Shown: one piece after another, positions 45,550-59,476 of the stretch | Position numbering within the stretch: the stretch's first letter is position 1 | Layout of the letters: every line of letters starts with the position of its first letter | DNA from: Telopea speciosissima | Taxonomy: Eukaryota; Streptophyta; Magnoliopsida; Proteales; Proteaceae | NCBI RefSeq assembly: GCF_018873765.1 | Contig: NC_057925.1 | Location: forward strand, 59,408,970-59,472,969 | Length of the DNA stretch: 64,000 nt | Reading direction: 5' to 3' | Translations under genes and position numbers: made by a program | The notes under the pieces: model-generated | The model's input: only the letters and a program-made list of their open reading frames with translations | Told to the model about the DNA's origin: nothing | Databases searched by the model: none

Positions 45550-48500
45550 GAATTTCCTAACGTCTACTACTCACGTACCCTTCATTCATGTCAACTGAGC
45601 TGCTCCCTAAGGTTCAAGCCTCTTTATTTCAAGGAATCTTAAAGATACCTAAGGGACATCCAAAAACAAATTACACCTCTGATCTTCTTCAGGTCCGGTT
45701 CTCTCTCTCTCTCTCTCTCTCCCTGGCTCTTCTTTTTTTTAAACACGTTTTAGTTTTGGGAAACAGTTGCTTCTTTAACGTCTGTGCCTTCTGCTTTTAA
45801 TTTGCAGTTGAGAAATGTGCAAGGAACCAGAATTATTGGAACAAGTCCATTCCTTGTGATGCATTGTCCTCTTCCCATCCAAATAGTGGGAAAATTTAAA
45901 GGAGTTGGGTAAGATTTTTCCCCGTACTTCGAAAAATAGAAATGAAGATTATGGTTTGAACGTGAATATATATTCTGCATGCATTTACTTTTTAGAGTTC
46001 TCTTTTTTCAATCAAAGAGTGCTCTTTCAATATCTCTCTCTTCCTAGCCCCCTTTCCTTTTTCTTGGAAAATTTTGTTCTCATCATTTTCCTGTCTGGAT
46101 TTCATAACCCATATCTATATCATCTGATAAAGAAAATTATTTTACAGTGGTACCATCGTTTGATAATGTTTCACCCACTTTTTGATCTTCCAAATCAATG
46201 GTCATCTAATCCAGTTAAAAATGAAGATGATGATAAAATAAAATAAAAAAAGCAATCTGACTATTCTAATGACAAGACACCTGCAGCAGATGTGTCTCTC
46301 ATTATTCTGAATATTGGCCCAAGCCTACTGGATCATCAGTTTAAGCTTAACCAGTCAACAAAACTACTCAACAAGTTCAAGGTTTGCTTGGTCTAAGTGG
46401 GTGAGCTGCTAGGATTAATATTCCGGTAAATTTTTCTTCTTTGAGTAGCGGGATAATCCAAAGCCCCCTAATACAGAGGTGCTGGTTGCAGATCTTATAG
46501 AGAGCTATTTGCATGATCAAGTGAACAATTGAAATTATTATATGGGCAAGAGATTGTTATTTGGTCGTGTAGCGCTTGCACCAGTGCAGGGGGCCAATGA
46601 GAGTGCACACAAGGGCATCAACATAGATGCGGTTTTTTTTTATTTCATGAGGGACAAGGCAGTACTTTCACATGCTCCTGTGTTTGGGCGTAGGTGCCAC
46701 GCAACCAAGTAGCGTTCTTTTCCCCTTGTTATATTCATTGCGTTTTTAGTGGGGCAACTTCATTTACTTTTTATAGGTGAAAGAGACAACTATATACCTT
46801 CTATTTTATTTTATTTTATTTTTGGTTAAGACTATATACCTTTTATTTAGTTGCATGAAAGAGCAAGGCCTATATTATTAATAGCATTTTGACTCTAAAT
46901 TTATCTCATCTGTGTATTGGCAGTGACAGTGACACCAGCCCAAATGTTGAAATTTGCAAAACATCCTTTTCTGACCCTTGTTAAGGTATCCACTAAGATT
47001 TCTTCTTCTTTATTTTTATGTCCAAGGGATGTTGGGATATGTAAGATGGTGTTTACTTTTTAGAGCATTAGACGTGCAAATGGGAATGCATATCAGGTCT
47101 AGGGTATGACTACCAGGCTAAATTAGCAAAGCGTAATTGCATCTTCAATTTTTTAGCTATAGCTCCTATGAATCAAAGCTACCCGATGGAACTCATGCAA
47201 ATTTGATTCAACCCTGCACTTCAATATTCAGAAAATGCAACTTCAGTTGGCTTTGAAATATGTGGCGCTCCAATGCAATGAAATCAAGCACAATTCTCCC
47301 TAACTTCAGTTAAAATTAAAGAATATTTGTTTTGCAACAGTGGGTAAAATATGATGATAAGCTTTTCGGTTTGCATTGAATTCAACTAGGAGACAGTAGT
47401 ATATTCGTTATATATTATTTTTTTCGGTAAGTATATTCGTTATATTGACTGGACTCAAATTCTAATAAGGCTGAACGAGTTACCTCTTGGTTGAAAATAT
47501 TGTATAGAGTTTGCACATTATGTTTAAAGGTTGAGTGTGCACTTATGTCATTATATCAAATAAAAAGGTTAGATTTATATTGGATTTCTTGGATTTTAGG
47601 TCCTTGAATGTTCATTTTGCCCACTTATCTGGCTAAATGCTACTTGTTCCCTGTTTTCATCTAAAATATTTGATCTTCCTTAATTTTGTATTATGTTATG
47701 CAATATATTTGTGTTCATTTAAGTTGGTTGATTACACATACTGCTTAGTTTCTCAAAATCAATTTATTTGGATTGTTATGAATTCATGAGAGACGCAGAA
47801 TTCACATATCCCTGCAATCTTTATGTCTCTATAGTAAATTTACTTTTTTTTTTTTGGCTCATATATTGACTTAAACAGAGTATTTGTTTTCTTATTTGTT
47901 GAGTGATGATAATATGTGTAGGTTTGACATAATATCGACATGGAAATCACTAGGCAAAGTGAACAAGTAGCTATTTGATGATGAAATAATTATCTGAACA
48001 TGTAGTTACAACCGTTCATATTACATTTGAAGTGAAGTTGGAGGTGAGAGTCTCAGGCTTGTTCTCTAACTTGTATCATTTATTTAAGGACAATGCTTTT
48101 GTCATTTTGTCAGAAATGATGATAGATTTATTTGTCTTTTGAGTTTTAAGATTTTATATACCAATTTCACTATATGCAATGTTTTGCAGTTGATAAATTA
48201 TCCAGTTTTGCAAATGAAAAATGGAAATGAAGTTATAAACCATCTACTGCCCTTCTTGACAGGTAACTATGGCACCGACGGAAGAGCAAGGCAAGTTGTG
48301 GCAACAAATCATAATAGCTAAACAGAATGGCATTATGTCTGAGTTTAACAACTTCGTGCCTCTTTATCTTCATTGAAATTGGGGTTGGTGATTGAGTTTT
48401 GTTCTTGATTGATGATGAATGATTTTTTTGGATATGAACATAAAGTTTCAAGCCTTCATAATACATTCAAGGGAAGCTGAAGGTAGAGTTTCAGTCTTGT

Positions 48501-49522
48501 TCTGTATCTTTTGTCTTTAAGTTAATGATGTTGATTTTACTGTTTTATACTTTAATAAGAGATGGAAATCCTGCGCACTTGTTGATAGATGGTTGTGGTC
48601 CTGTGGAAGAGCAAGGCAAACTGTGGCAGCAAAGTATTAGTGGCTAAAAAGAGTGGTGTTATTTGCGGGTTCAGCAACTCCAGGCCTCTTATCCAAATTG
48701 AATTTGGGATTTCTGACCAAGCGCCCCTTTGGAATTTTACTGGTGATATGGCGATGTTGTTATCAGTGCTGAATTCCTGCTCTCTATTTTTTTTATAATG
48801 CTTTGAACAAATAGCAAGGATCATGGATTCATAATAACCTTGATGTTGGGGATTGTGTCTGTTATGTGTGTCTTGAATTCGATCTTGTACCCTTTTCGAA
48901 GATTGACCCGCTCCAACAATTTTTATGGCGACCCGAATGAGATTTTCTCTGAGGTCTGTGATGATAGTGGAAGGCTTGGGCCGACTCGATAGATCGGCCC
49001 ATCTTTAAGGAGTATTTATATATTTTATTGTCTTGTTGTGTAAGAAAGTAAAACGGATGAGCTTTGAGGATTTTCGAGCTAGGGTTTTTGGGGAGTGGTT
49101 TTGCTGCAATTTTTGGTGTTCATAAGAGATCTCCATTGTACTTTTCTTCCATTACATTGTGAATCATCTTCAGCATCGACCGTGGACGTAGCACATTATA
49201 TTAGTGTGTGAACCACGTTAAATCTCTGTCTTTTTTTGCTGTATTTTGTTTCTTCGTATTTTTTAATGTTTGCTCAAACAATGTCTTTTATCCAAGTCGT
49301 ATTTGTATGTTTTCTCTTTAACTTGATTGCGATGGAAGTTATTAGCTAGTCAATTCTAAAAATGCATACATTCAACAAACCATTGAATTGCAGTTGGTGG
49401 AATCTGATGATTATTTCTCATAGTTTTCATGTCTAGGGAGCTGGAACTTTTAAATGGAGCCTTTTGTAATCTTTCTTGCTTTCCAATAGAGTAAAGAGTT
49501 ATGCACGAGTGGTGTAGAAACA
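45550..49522. other. 3' flank of NLR2, paralogous to the NLR1 flank
   Basis: No gene is seen. It shares the CT microsatellite (45696-45721), MITE C and the downstream landmarks with 34512-38471. About 270 bases at 47313-47585 are absent from the NLR1 flank; they are AT-rich (attcgttatatattattttt) and show no recognisable ends. At 48600-48830 the copy retains sequence that is shortened in the NLR1 flank. Confidence 0.8.
46544..46725. mobile_element. MITE family C, sister copy in NLR2 flank
   Basis: Same position, arms and orientation as 36127-36305. The flanking 9-mers ttattatat and ttgttatat now differ at one base, as expected for an insertion older than the duplication. Confidence 0.78.
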
Positions 49523-49790
49523 TTATCTACCCATTTTCTTGGCGAATTTTGATTTTGACGTAGTTGGGCATTGTTCAAGGCCGGTTGATAAATGCCAAAT
49601 TTAATGAAGAGTGCCAAATTTATAAGGAGTAAGGACAACCCTACAATTATAGTCATAAATTTCCATGGTTGTTTACAGTTTTCTTCAATTTTTATTTTCC
49701 CGCAAAAATTCATGAAAATATATATGAACCTTCAATGAAGAAGATACTTCTTCAATTATTTAATATTACTGATGCCTAAGATACTTCTTC
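49523..49790 (+). pseudogene. NIT4 relic: intron-4 scrap, part of exon 5 and 3' UTR
   Basis: tatctacccattttcttgg (intron 4) is joined to a piece of exon 5, gattttgacgtagttgggca and ttcaaggccgg (compare 22790-22818). It then jumps to the 3' UTR: gataaatgccaaatttaatg, ggacaaccctacaattatag and ttccatggttgtttac. It lies between the NLR2 flank and the NIT4 pseudogene. It shares its intron-4 edge with the relic at 38472, so both NLR flanks end at the same kind of junction. Confidence 0.75.
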
Positions 49791-51943
49791 GATTATTTAA
49801 TATTACTGATGCAATTTTTTTTACATTTCCCTTTACTTCAGTCGTCCTTTTCTTTCCCTAAACCTGTTTTTCCGTAATAATTTCCCAGTATAGCTGCGTG
49901 AGTAAAGTTACGATTAATCGAATGGTAGACGGCAGAGACGTAGGGCAACTATATATAATAGTAATTCATAACCCCACAACAGATTGGATTAGTCAATCCC
50001 ATAATTAATAGACCTAGTTCAATATTTACCCAATAAATCAATGCACATTAATCGAACCCAAAACCCAACATTCCGAAGTCATGTTTCGGTAGTTTATTTA
50101 TAAATAAATAAAAAAAGTTGGAGGTATCCTGAAATTCTAGATGATTTAGATCTAAATCAAAATTTTTAAACTGTCAATCGGTGTCAATCGGTGTCAACCC
50201 GGTCCTGCTGGGTCCACTCCCAAAATCCCACAAGAAGGTAAGAATTCGTCGCTCCAAAATATATTCCGATCATGTCCGATTCAGATCCAGATCGTCGATT
50301 GAATCGGTTGATCCAAATCACAGGATTCGAATCGAAAGGAACCGTGATCCGTAAAGGCAATTCTACTCATGCGATTGCGATTCCGATTCCGATTCCTTAA
50401 AAAACGTCTGGTTCCCATGCATATTCCCAGCGATTTCCCGTTTACATTCTCCGACGACTTCTCTCGATGTTTTCCGGTGATTTTCACCCTTTTTCCAGAT
50501 CTCTTTCTCCGTCTTAAGCAATTTCTCACCTTCATCTTATCCAACAATCTCTCCCCTCCATGTTCTTCGACAATGTTTGCGAGAGAGAGAAGAGAGTGAA
50601 TGAGAGGGAGCAAGATAGACTAAGAGAGTGAACTAATTTCAGAAAAATCAGATGATCTTGGGATTTCGATTTTTAATTATCCGCCTTGCAAGGTTGGGGA
50701 TGTAGTTCTAAAGGGTTTCAGATTTGATTTGCTTTAAGAAAGAGCAAAGAGAAATTTGGTGGAGCCCTTGTGTTTCATGAATAGAGAGAGACACTTTTCA
50801 TGAACAAGCCCCTTCCATGAAAAATATTAAAAATGACCCCCCTAATTTGAATTTCTCTATTTTGTGGAGTAGGTTAGATTCAGTAAATAATTAGAAACTA
50901 CACTACCAGAAGGTAAGGAACAGAGAGCAATGGCTCTGGTTCCGGTCCCATCTCCAACGATCGGAGCACCCTTCGCTGGCGATGTTGACATGGGCGTCGA
51001 TTCTAATGCACCAATGGTTCGAGCCACCGTTGTTCAGGCAGGCCTCAACAATATTCTACGACACTCCCGCCACTTTAGGTACTAAAATTTTTTTTCCCCT
51101 AGAATTTTCGTTATGACGTTTTATAGGGTTTTGGAAGATCATGAACACTACTACGTTATGAAGAGATAAGTTTGGATCGATCCTGAATTACAGTGACATT
51201 TCGTTTTCATTTAACTTATGAGCAGATAAGGCAGAAAGATTGATTGCAGATGCTGCCTCATCTGGTTCGCAATTAATTGTGTTTCCTGAAGCGTTTATTG
51301 GTGGTTATCCGCGTGGATCCAACTTTGGTGTCACATTTGGTTATCGCACCGCCAAGGGCAAAGAGGATTTCCAGAAGTATCATGCTTCAGCCATTGATGT
51401 GCCTGGTGAAATCCTTTACTTCACCTCTCCCACAATACTACTCCCTTTTAATCTTGTAGACATTTTAAACTGGAAAGAAGACTTGGTTAAACTTTATACC
51501 TTCTTTACATGTTAGCCAAATGCTAACTCAAGCTCAGAATGCATATACTAAACACTAATCCACTAGAATACAGAAGAAATCCAGCATTGAATTATGAAGC
51601 CGATGAAGATGGCAACCAGTTTCTGCTAGTGTGTTGTTTCTGTGTCAAATTATCTTGTTCAAGGGGATTGATTGATCTGGTGAAGGTTAGTGAAGATTAC
51701 ATATGGGCAAATAAGGGATCTTAATTGGGTTGATGTTGGAGGTTTTAGACCTTAAAGTATTGTTGGAGAGTAGGGGGATGGTACTGTGTTTTAACCATTG
51801 TGAATCAAAATTGGAAGATGAAATAGAACACGCATCTAGATTTGTGAGAGGTAAATTAAGGTGATAAATGATGAATCCTCTACCCAATTGAAGGGTTGTT
51901 GTACTGATTAAGTCACTTTTCGCTTGATAAATCGGCTGACAAG

Positions 51944-54918
51944 TGTAGGTGCAGTTGACGGAGGGTCGCTGAGCATGCACCCAGGGGGAAAGAAAGAAAA
52001 TGGGAAAATGGGAGTCGCCACCTAGATTTAGGGTCTAGGACCCATGAATGGTGCCCCTCCTTCGCAGAAGGGGCGCTAAAGTAACTCCAATGACTCAATG
52101 GATGGTCTGCCCCAAATCTCTGGGTAAGTGTCAAGTTACGGGCTGGGAAGGTGTTAGGCACCCAGCAACCGCTCGGCCGACGGCCGGTCTTCCTAGACCA
52201 AACTCTGTTGTGTACTGTTGTTTTATACATATTATGTACCTAATTAAACTATTTTTTTTTTAAAGATTTTTTATTATCTTAATTGAAATTTATGAACCTA
52301 GTTAGGCTAATTAAGATGAATGTTTTAATCCTGATTACTATCACTAGGCTAGATAGTTATGTACATTATGCATCCTAGTTAAGCTAATTAATGGATTTTA
52401 CCTAAATTAGAAAGCCTAACTCCATGGTCTAAAACATGGTTGACTGTAAAAAAGAAAACCAAGTCTAATTATATCATGAAGAAGGACAATTATATTGATA
52501 AACAAAACAGCTTATAGGCCAAAATAGCCAAAATTACGAAAATGCCACTAGAGGGCCAAAATATGTACAAAGGCATGAAATCATATTTAAATGCTGTAAC
52601 TAAGCAAAACATGATTAAATAACATTAACATCATGCATTTGGATCATCAAGAGCACATGAAATGGCAAGGAAATGTGGGGTGGTAAAAATTACCAAAATG
52701 CCCCTGTTATGGCAAACATGTAGAAAATGCATGATAATTCATGAAAATGCTGACTTATGCTTAAAACATGTTTATTAAATGTTAAAACATGCGGCAAAAG
52801 TAACAGGAGCCTTTCCGGGGTCCTAAGCAAGGTTTGGTCACAAAATGACCAAAATGCCCCTAAGGGAAAAATGGCAAAAGTGTCAAAAGACACTTAGAAT
52901 CATTATAGGCATTGAAAGTGATGTTAAACATCCTAAGATGACTGAGCACACCAAATGATATTTCCAGAATGATAGCCTAGGCTCACGTTTGGTAAATTAC
53001 CAAAATGCCCCTAGAGGGCGCAAATGACTTTGTATGCATATCTATCAAGCATGATGGTCACGTATGCATATGAAAACATCCTAAACCATTCTAAAACAGC
53101 ATGTCATGCATAAAAACATTTTTTCCTATTTTTCCAGAATTTTTCATTATAATTAGAAAAATGACATTTATACCCCTAAATGAGGTGGGAAATGTATAAA
53201 AACTATCAAACATGCATGTCAGTGGATAATGATTCCATAAAATCAAGCATGATGAAATATGCATTCCATAATTTTTTTGTGAATTTTTATGCATTTATAT
53301 TATTTTTAATATTTTCTGAAATGCTAAAAAAGAAGGGAAAACAAAGAAAAATACAAAATCCCCATCACAGATCCGAATTGGATCAAACCAGAGCCCATTC
53401 CCACTAATCAAAACATGATCTTTAACATGGTCATAACACTTTTGTCCAAATACCCACCCACATGTTCAGATTTTACATAATCCGAAAACCTTTATAGGGG
53501 CAAAAATGTCACAAAAAAATGATTTGGAGCTTGAGCAAATTAATGAATGTCAAACATAGTGACAGGCATCATCCCTGAAAATTTCATATTTTTATCACTC
53601 TTGAATTATTTTTAACATTTTTATAACTGAAAAACAACCTTTGTTGTAAAGAAAATCAAAACAAATACTTAGAAATAAGTAAAAAATATGGAAAAATACC
53701 CTTGAAGCGTGGAAGTGCCTGGGCTCAGTTGAGTAACCTTTTTTTGACCGTAAGTATCACCGGAAACCTCCAAAAGCCTCTACTTGCTCCGAATGGCAAG
53801 AGTGGTGAAGAAGGGGTATTTACGGAATTTTATATCAGTAATGGAGCATAACCTATGGATAAGAAAACCATGGATGGAAAGAGGGGATCAAGGACTACGT
53901 GAAGGTAATTTTTCACTAATTTTCCTCCGTCCCTAATCTATCTAAAACACCTCCTATTTATAGGAAAAAAGTGTTCGAGGAAAGGTCTCAAAGACCCCTG
54001 GTGCATTAATGGCTAGGATAAGGAGTGATGGGCTGGCTTGCGTGTGGCTAGGCTTGCTGTGCCTAGGCTTGCTGTGCAGCCTGGGCATGGGTGATGGGCC
54101 TTGTGTGGCTCAGCCTAAATGGTGGGGGTTTGTCCCCTACCGATAGTCCAGCTGGGCCGGGTCAGACTGGGTTGACTCGGTTCGGGTCAACTCAGTTTGC
54201 CCCACCTTTTTTTTTTTTTTTTTTTTTAATAAACCATTTAAAGATTCCATTTTAAAGGCCCAAGTTCAAATGCTAATATCTTTAAAACCGAATGGCTGAT
54301 TTTGATGCACCACATATCGCCGCGAAGGTCTCAACATGTACTTTCCATCCGTGTGGCAGATATGGCCTGATTTTTCCTAAAAATGGCACGGATATCGAGA
54401 AAAACACATAAGTGGTGTTTCACGCCGATCAAGGTCCAAATGATACCAGAATTACATGAAATTTTACGTGTAAGCACAATATGACCAAATAAAGTTATCC
54501 AAATGGTTTCAGGTCACATCGGGTGGCTCGGGTACCAAGAACCATGTCAGGGGTAAAGCGGTCATTTTCCACAAAAATTACCCGATTTGGCCGAAACTTT
54601 ACGTGAAAGCTTAATATGACCAAATGAGGTCATCCAAAGTGTTTCAGACTAAATCGGGTGGTATAGATACCGAGAATCGTGCCAGGGGCAAAACGATCAT
54701 TTTCACAAAGGTGTTGGATTTGGGTGAAACTTCAAATGTGGACTTAAAATGGTTAAATACGGCTATGTTAGGGGTTTAAGCTCTATTTGGGACAGTTGGT
54801 TACAAAAGGTGGGGTAGGGGTAATTTGGTAATTCTTGCCATTCAGTCACCACACGAGTTACGAACTTTACCATCATTGCCAGGACGCACTTCCAAGGTGT
54901 CAAAATGTGGTGTCTACA
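51944..54918. repeat. Solo LTR, 2975 bp, probably Gypsy (Ogre/Tat-like)
   Basis: Starts TGTAGGTGCAG and ends GGTGTCTACA, so TGTAG and CTACA form an inverted terminal pair. It is flanked by perfect 5-bp repeats acaag (51939-51943 and 54919-54923). No primer site, polypurine tract, coding domain or second LTR is present, so recombination between two LTRs probably removed the inside. The block gggagtcgccacctag...gggaaggtgttaggcaccc and the ending gtgtctaca are, from memory, seen in large plant Gypsy LTRs. A weak repeat of about 120 bp (54455-54720) and recurring ccaaaatgcccct words lie inside. Confidence 0.82.
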
Positions 54919-55116
54919 ACAAGTCAAACTCAGAATGACTTGTTACCACTTCTCGAGAAGGTTAAGATTTCAGTTACTGTATAAATTGAAATTTTCATGA
55001 AAAGTGATGTAGATGGGGTTAAAAGAACCAAATATAAGAGAAAGGGAATCTTAATCCTTGATATGAAGTTACATGACCTGCTTCATGGTGTATGTTGTCA
55101 ACATCTCACCATGTGG

Positions 55117-56802
55117 TGTTGGACAAGTGTGTGTCCATCAAACCCGATTCGGTCCGGTTCAACCCGGTTCACCTTTGTATTGAACATTTATACATTTTAG
55201 TTTAATATTGTCACATGCGATATAAACTTTTTAAGCATTATGTGTCCGTAAGTTATACTTAAAATGGTAGTCACGACTAGGGTTTGGGTGGCACCTTATC
55301 ATATGGTCGTCAGATTGGGTATGCCTAGACATGTGATGTCGTGACGAATGCGAGTGCTCACATGTTTGATGTGTGCATTGGCGAAGAATCTACTTTGTCG
55401 ATTCCTCATGTATTCGCCGGATGTAGGAAGGGATAGACATGTGTCACCGACACCGCACTGAGGGAACCTCCCACCGCAGTGTGATCGCATTCTTTGGTTC
55501 ATCAATGACCGAGACTCAAGCGAGTCAAAGTCGGTGTTCGGGAATGCGTGAACACTTTGTGAGTGAAGGAGTTATCCAACACGGTCACCACGCCCGATTG
55601 GGGAACACCAAGATAGAGACTGCTCGTGCATGGTCGGATCGTAACTGGATCGAGCCGTTTTGGAAATGGTTTTGCAAATTTTATTTTACATAAAATGATA
55701 CATTATTTATAGTTATTTCAAATAAAGTGTTTTATCGAGTTTTGCGGGACCCGATCGGATGCACATACGCTCTTATATGGACATGTACTATGGATTGGGG
55801 TTTGGCAAGACATGTGTACATGCCCTAGATTCCATAATGATGGTGTTGAGTAGTGGGGGTTGTATATGATAAATTGTTATCATATAGGGAGTTATTTGGA
55901 ATTTGCTAATTTAATTGGCTCTTTATTTAATTAATGGATTTGGTGCTAATTGTAATTATCCATTAATAATTAAATAAAGAATCTAATTAATACTTTCCCT
56001 ATTAGATTCTCGCTTCTTCACCTATGTAGCACTTTGAGTTTAAACAGAACGCGATCGAGAGAGAGAGAGAGTCGACTCTCACTAGGGCTCTATTAAATCT
56101 ATCTAGGATTTAATTAAACCCTATTATTATAAATAGGGGACCATAAAAAGCGTAAGGAGAAGCTCTCCACGTTTTTGGAGCAGATACACTCTCTCTCCTA
56201 CGTTTTTGGTTTCTCTCTCTCCCTCTTGTGATCTCTCTTCTTCTTCTTGCTTTTCTCACTGTGTTTGAGAGTTAGGGTTTGTGAAACCCTAGATCTGTGG
56301 CGAGGAGTTTGAGGGCATCCGGGATTGGCGTGTAGAACCTTGGTAGCACCATTGGAGGTTGGACTGTTTGCTTGGAGCGCTTATGGAGGAAGAACCACTG
56401 TCTATTGGAGGAGCAATGCTTGAGGCTCACCAGGTTAGCAGTTCTTTATTAATTCCTTCTCGCTCATTGATTATTAATATTTATGGGATGCGAAAGAAAC
56501 TCGAATCGATTAATTTCGCTGCGCATTCGAGTATGGGATGGATCCCTCTTGCCATGTGATGGACTAGAGACAAATTTCTCCGTCCCTATTGTGATAATTA
56601 ATTTTATGGAATGCAATAGGGAAGGAGAAACCCTAATAGGGATGCACTGGGGTTCCCATGGGCGACCATGGGAAACCCTAAAATTAAAATGGGGCACCCA
56701 TGGGACACCATGGGCTAACCCAGCGTGCAAAACCCTAAAGATAAATATCTTGGTCTCCCTAGGGAACCATGGTTTGATCCCTGGACCGTTGTTTGGCCAA
56801 CA
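55117..56802 (+). repeat. Solo LTR, 1686 bp
   Basis: Starts TGTTGGACAAG and ends GTTTGGCCAACA, with TGTTGG and CCAACA inverted to each other. Perfect 5-bp flanking repeats tgtgg lie at 55112-55116 and 56803-56807. Near 56130 tataaatagggg, followed by CT-rich sequence and agggtttgtgaaaccctag, looks like an LTR promoter with its transcript start, which sets the plus orientation. No coding region or partner LTR is present. The family cannot be named from the LTR alone. Confidence 0.85.
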
Positions 56803-56807
56803 TGTGG

Positions 56808-59476
56808 CTCATTTGTTTAGAGGATCAAGACCCATATCTAATGGGTTCACCAAAGATATTGGTGATTCCATTCAGCATTATCAAATGATAACAATTACGT
56901 TCTTAATGGATTCATTTATATGGTTAAGGATTTAAAGTTTAACTCTGTAGGCAATTCTAGGATATTTATCTGCATAAGTGTATAGAAATATATTTTCTGC
57001 TGTGTTTCGGCACAGGTGATATTTTGGCAGGAACCATGAAATGGTGGTTTCTGACCTTTTTGCATGAGAATGTGTTGCTGGATTTAGTGAATCCAAAGCT
57101 CCCCTGTTACCCCCCCCCCCCCTTTTAGAAATGCTGTTATGAGTTATTGTTGAAAATGGGATGTCTTAGTGTTTTTTTATAGAAGATATAGAATCTGATA
57201 ATGAGTGGGCGAGCCTTGGTGCAACGGTTTAGTTGCACTATTACAAACATCAGGTGGCGGGTTCAAAACATTGAAACAGCCTCTCTGCGGAGCGAGGTTA
57301 AGGATGTGTACATTTGCCCCCAGATCCTGCAGTAGCAGGAGTCTCGTGCACTGAGATACTTTTTTTTTCTCTAAATTTTTTAATCCTATTATGGTTACAT
57401 TGTTATACTCTACAGGAGTTGAAGGTCCGTGCCCTGGGCTCTGTAAGAAGGCTGCCTTTGTAATAAACAACATGTCTATGGATGGCTGTGCTAGTGTCAA
57501 TGAAGTTGAAGTGCCTACCTTTTCTGGTCTTTATCTCCCATTCTTTCTTTTTTGTGAATGAAGTTTTTCCAATGAGTGCAAAGAAAGAAAAAAAAAAGTG
57601 TAGAATCCCCTCTTCATGGGCTTCATGCTTATCTCTATACCATTGGGGGCTAGGAAAAGACTCCCAAGCCTCAATCATACACAACATTGTGAAGAAGCAG
57701 CCTAGAGGAAAAGTAGACATAATGATGAAGATCAAGAAGTGAATCTACTTTTGAAAGTTCATCAAATCTACTTCCATAATTTCCAACATACAGAAAAAGG
57801 TCATCCTTCGGATTATTTTCCTTTTTGGCCGTCCACCCAAATTTTGGTAGTATATCTGTTGAAATGCCAAAGATATTCTAAGAGTCACGGCCAAGAAAGG
57901 TTAAATATTCCTCAGTAGATAGATTGCATCATACTGAAATGAATTGATATAAATTCTCTATTTTGGTGAAAAGGCATCACATGTTACCTGAAAACATATT
58001 CACTAAATCTGTAGGATGTACAATGAACTACAAGAATGTCCGGAGAAGTCACCAAATGGATCTGGATGATTAAAATGTTTCCCTCTCTTTATTTTTTATG
58101 TAATGCATGTATACATTTTTCTATAGATGCTACTCTTTCTTTTAGTAACTCATCAATGCCAGGCCACTTTTAAGCAGTAGGTTACTAGGTTCCTTAACAA
58201 GTTTTATTTGGGAGGATTTGGAGGGTCTGATGACCTAACTGAGAAATAAGTAGTTCTGAAGCTACTAGAGCAGCAGGAGGCGAATCTGATAGAAAAGATT
58301 TCTCTGAAGTTGCATGTCCAAACCTTTTTGTGTCTAGTTGCTCTGAAGCAAAGCATATCCATCCGATCTTGTTGAAGAACATATCAACAGTTGCAGCTCA
58401 CAGTCATTTAAGTTCCTTAAGAAAGTTGGAAGCCAAAAATTTTGACGCTTTTAACTTCAGGAAATGAATAAAATACTTTCCATCTGGTATTGATGAAAGC
58501 ATGTAGACACTTGTGGACATACTGTTTTCATGAACTCTACTAATATTTTAAGGTTACTTCTCCATATACTAATCATGTGAGCACTGGGGATATCATCGTC
58601 GGCATACTCCATATTCGTACACCCATTTTTACCTGACATTGCCCTTCTTCGTGTATCACCATTATTGTAGTATATCTCAATGGCCATTTACCTGGAAGCA
58701 CCTTATTTATACTTCATGAAGCAAAACCATGCTCTACTCCCTCCCCCAATTCATTAATGTGAACATATCCTCTTCCATGCTATCAGGTGATATTTTTCTC
58801 CTCTTAATCCTTTCCTTATACTGGAAAAAAGAATAGCAAGATGGGTATGTCAGCTCTATGGTATGAGATATATTATCTTCTTAAAATGACATCATTACTA
58901 ATGGTTATAAATATTACAGGATGTAAATAAGGATTTATATATGATAATCTCTATAGAGCCCTAGGATTCCCTGCTTATCCCCCCAGAAGAAAGAAGAAAA
59001 TGAAAAGAGCAGTTCTACTTATTGAAAATAAAAATAAAAAAAAGAATACAAAAGTTACAGTTTAGCTGTTGCAAATCTTTCCATGTTTATCTTGCACCAT
59101 AACTTTGTAAAGTCCTTGATGATTTGTGAATATAAACAATCACTTGCAATCATGGAACTAAATCTCCATTGAAACTGACCAAAATCTTCGAGTTGTCTTG
59201 GTTTCAGGCGTTGGCTGAAATGAAACCCAAGGTCGAAACTTCTGGTTGAAACCCAAGGTTCGACCCAGGGAGGTCCATGGACGAAACCCAGCGTCGAAAC
59301 CTTGAAATGAGATCCAGCACGTCAAGCCTGAAACCAGGTCCAAAACCGAGATCTCGATCCTTGCTTGCAATAAGTATGCTATCAAATATCTGCAGTGACT
59401 CCCATTCTCATTGGAATTGGTGCAATAGATATGGCTTTCAGTTCTCTTTGTATTGAGGAACTTTCATGGAAACTGA
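56808..59476. repeat. Duplicated block in intron 2, sister of 38598-41683
   Basis: Homology starts at ctcatttgtt right after the solo LTR's target repeat and ends at ctttcatggaaactgat (59476). The block lacks MITE A and MITE B of the sister copy and so shows their empty sites. It still continues into intact intron and exon 3, which identifies it as the ancestral NIT4 intron 2 context. Confidence 0.85.
57206..57358 (+). mobile_element. Au-like SINE, sister copy
   Basis: gagccttggtgcaacggttt (A box), ggcgggttcaaaac (decayed B box) and gaaacagcctctctgcgg match the SINE at 38993-39160. About 17 bases (ctactgcagcatcctgc region) are missing or changed near its end. Confidence 0.7.

Noticed and set aside
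56483-56935. 150-codon frame with repeated THG(R/T)PW words
   Set aside because: It crosses the end of a solo LTR into intron sequence, and the repeats come from catggg words in the LTR.
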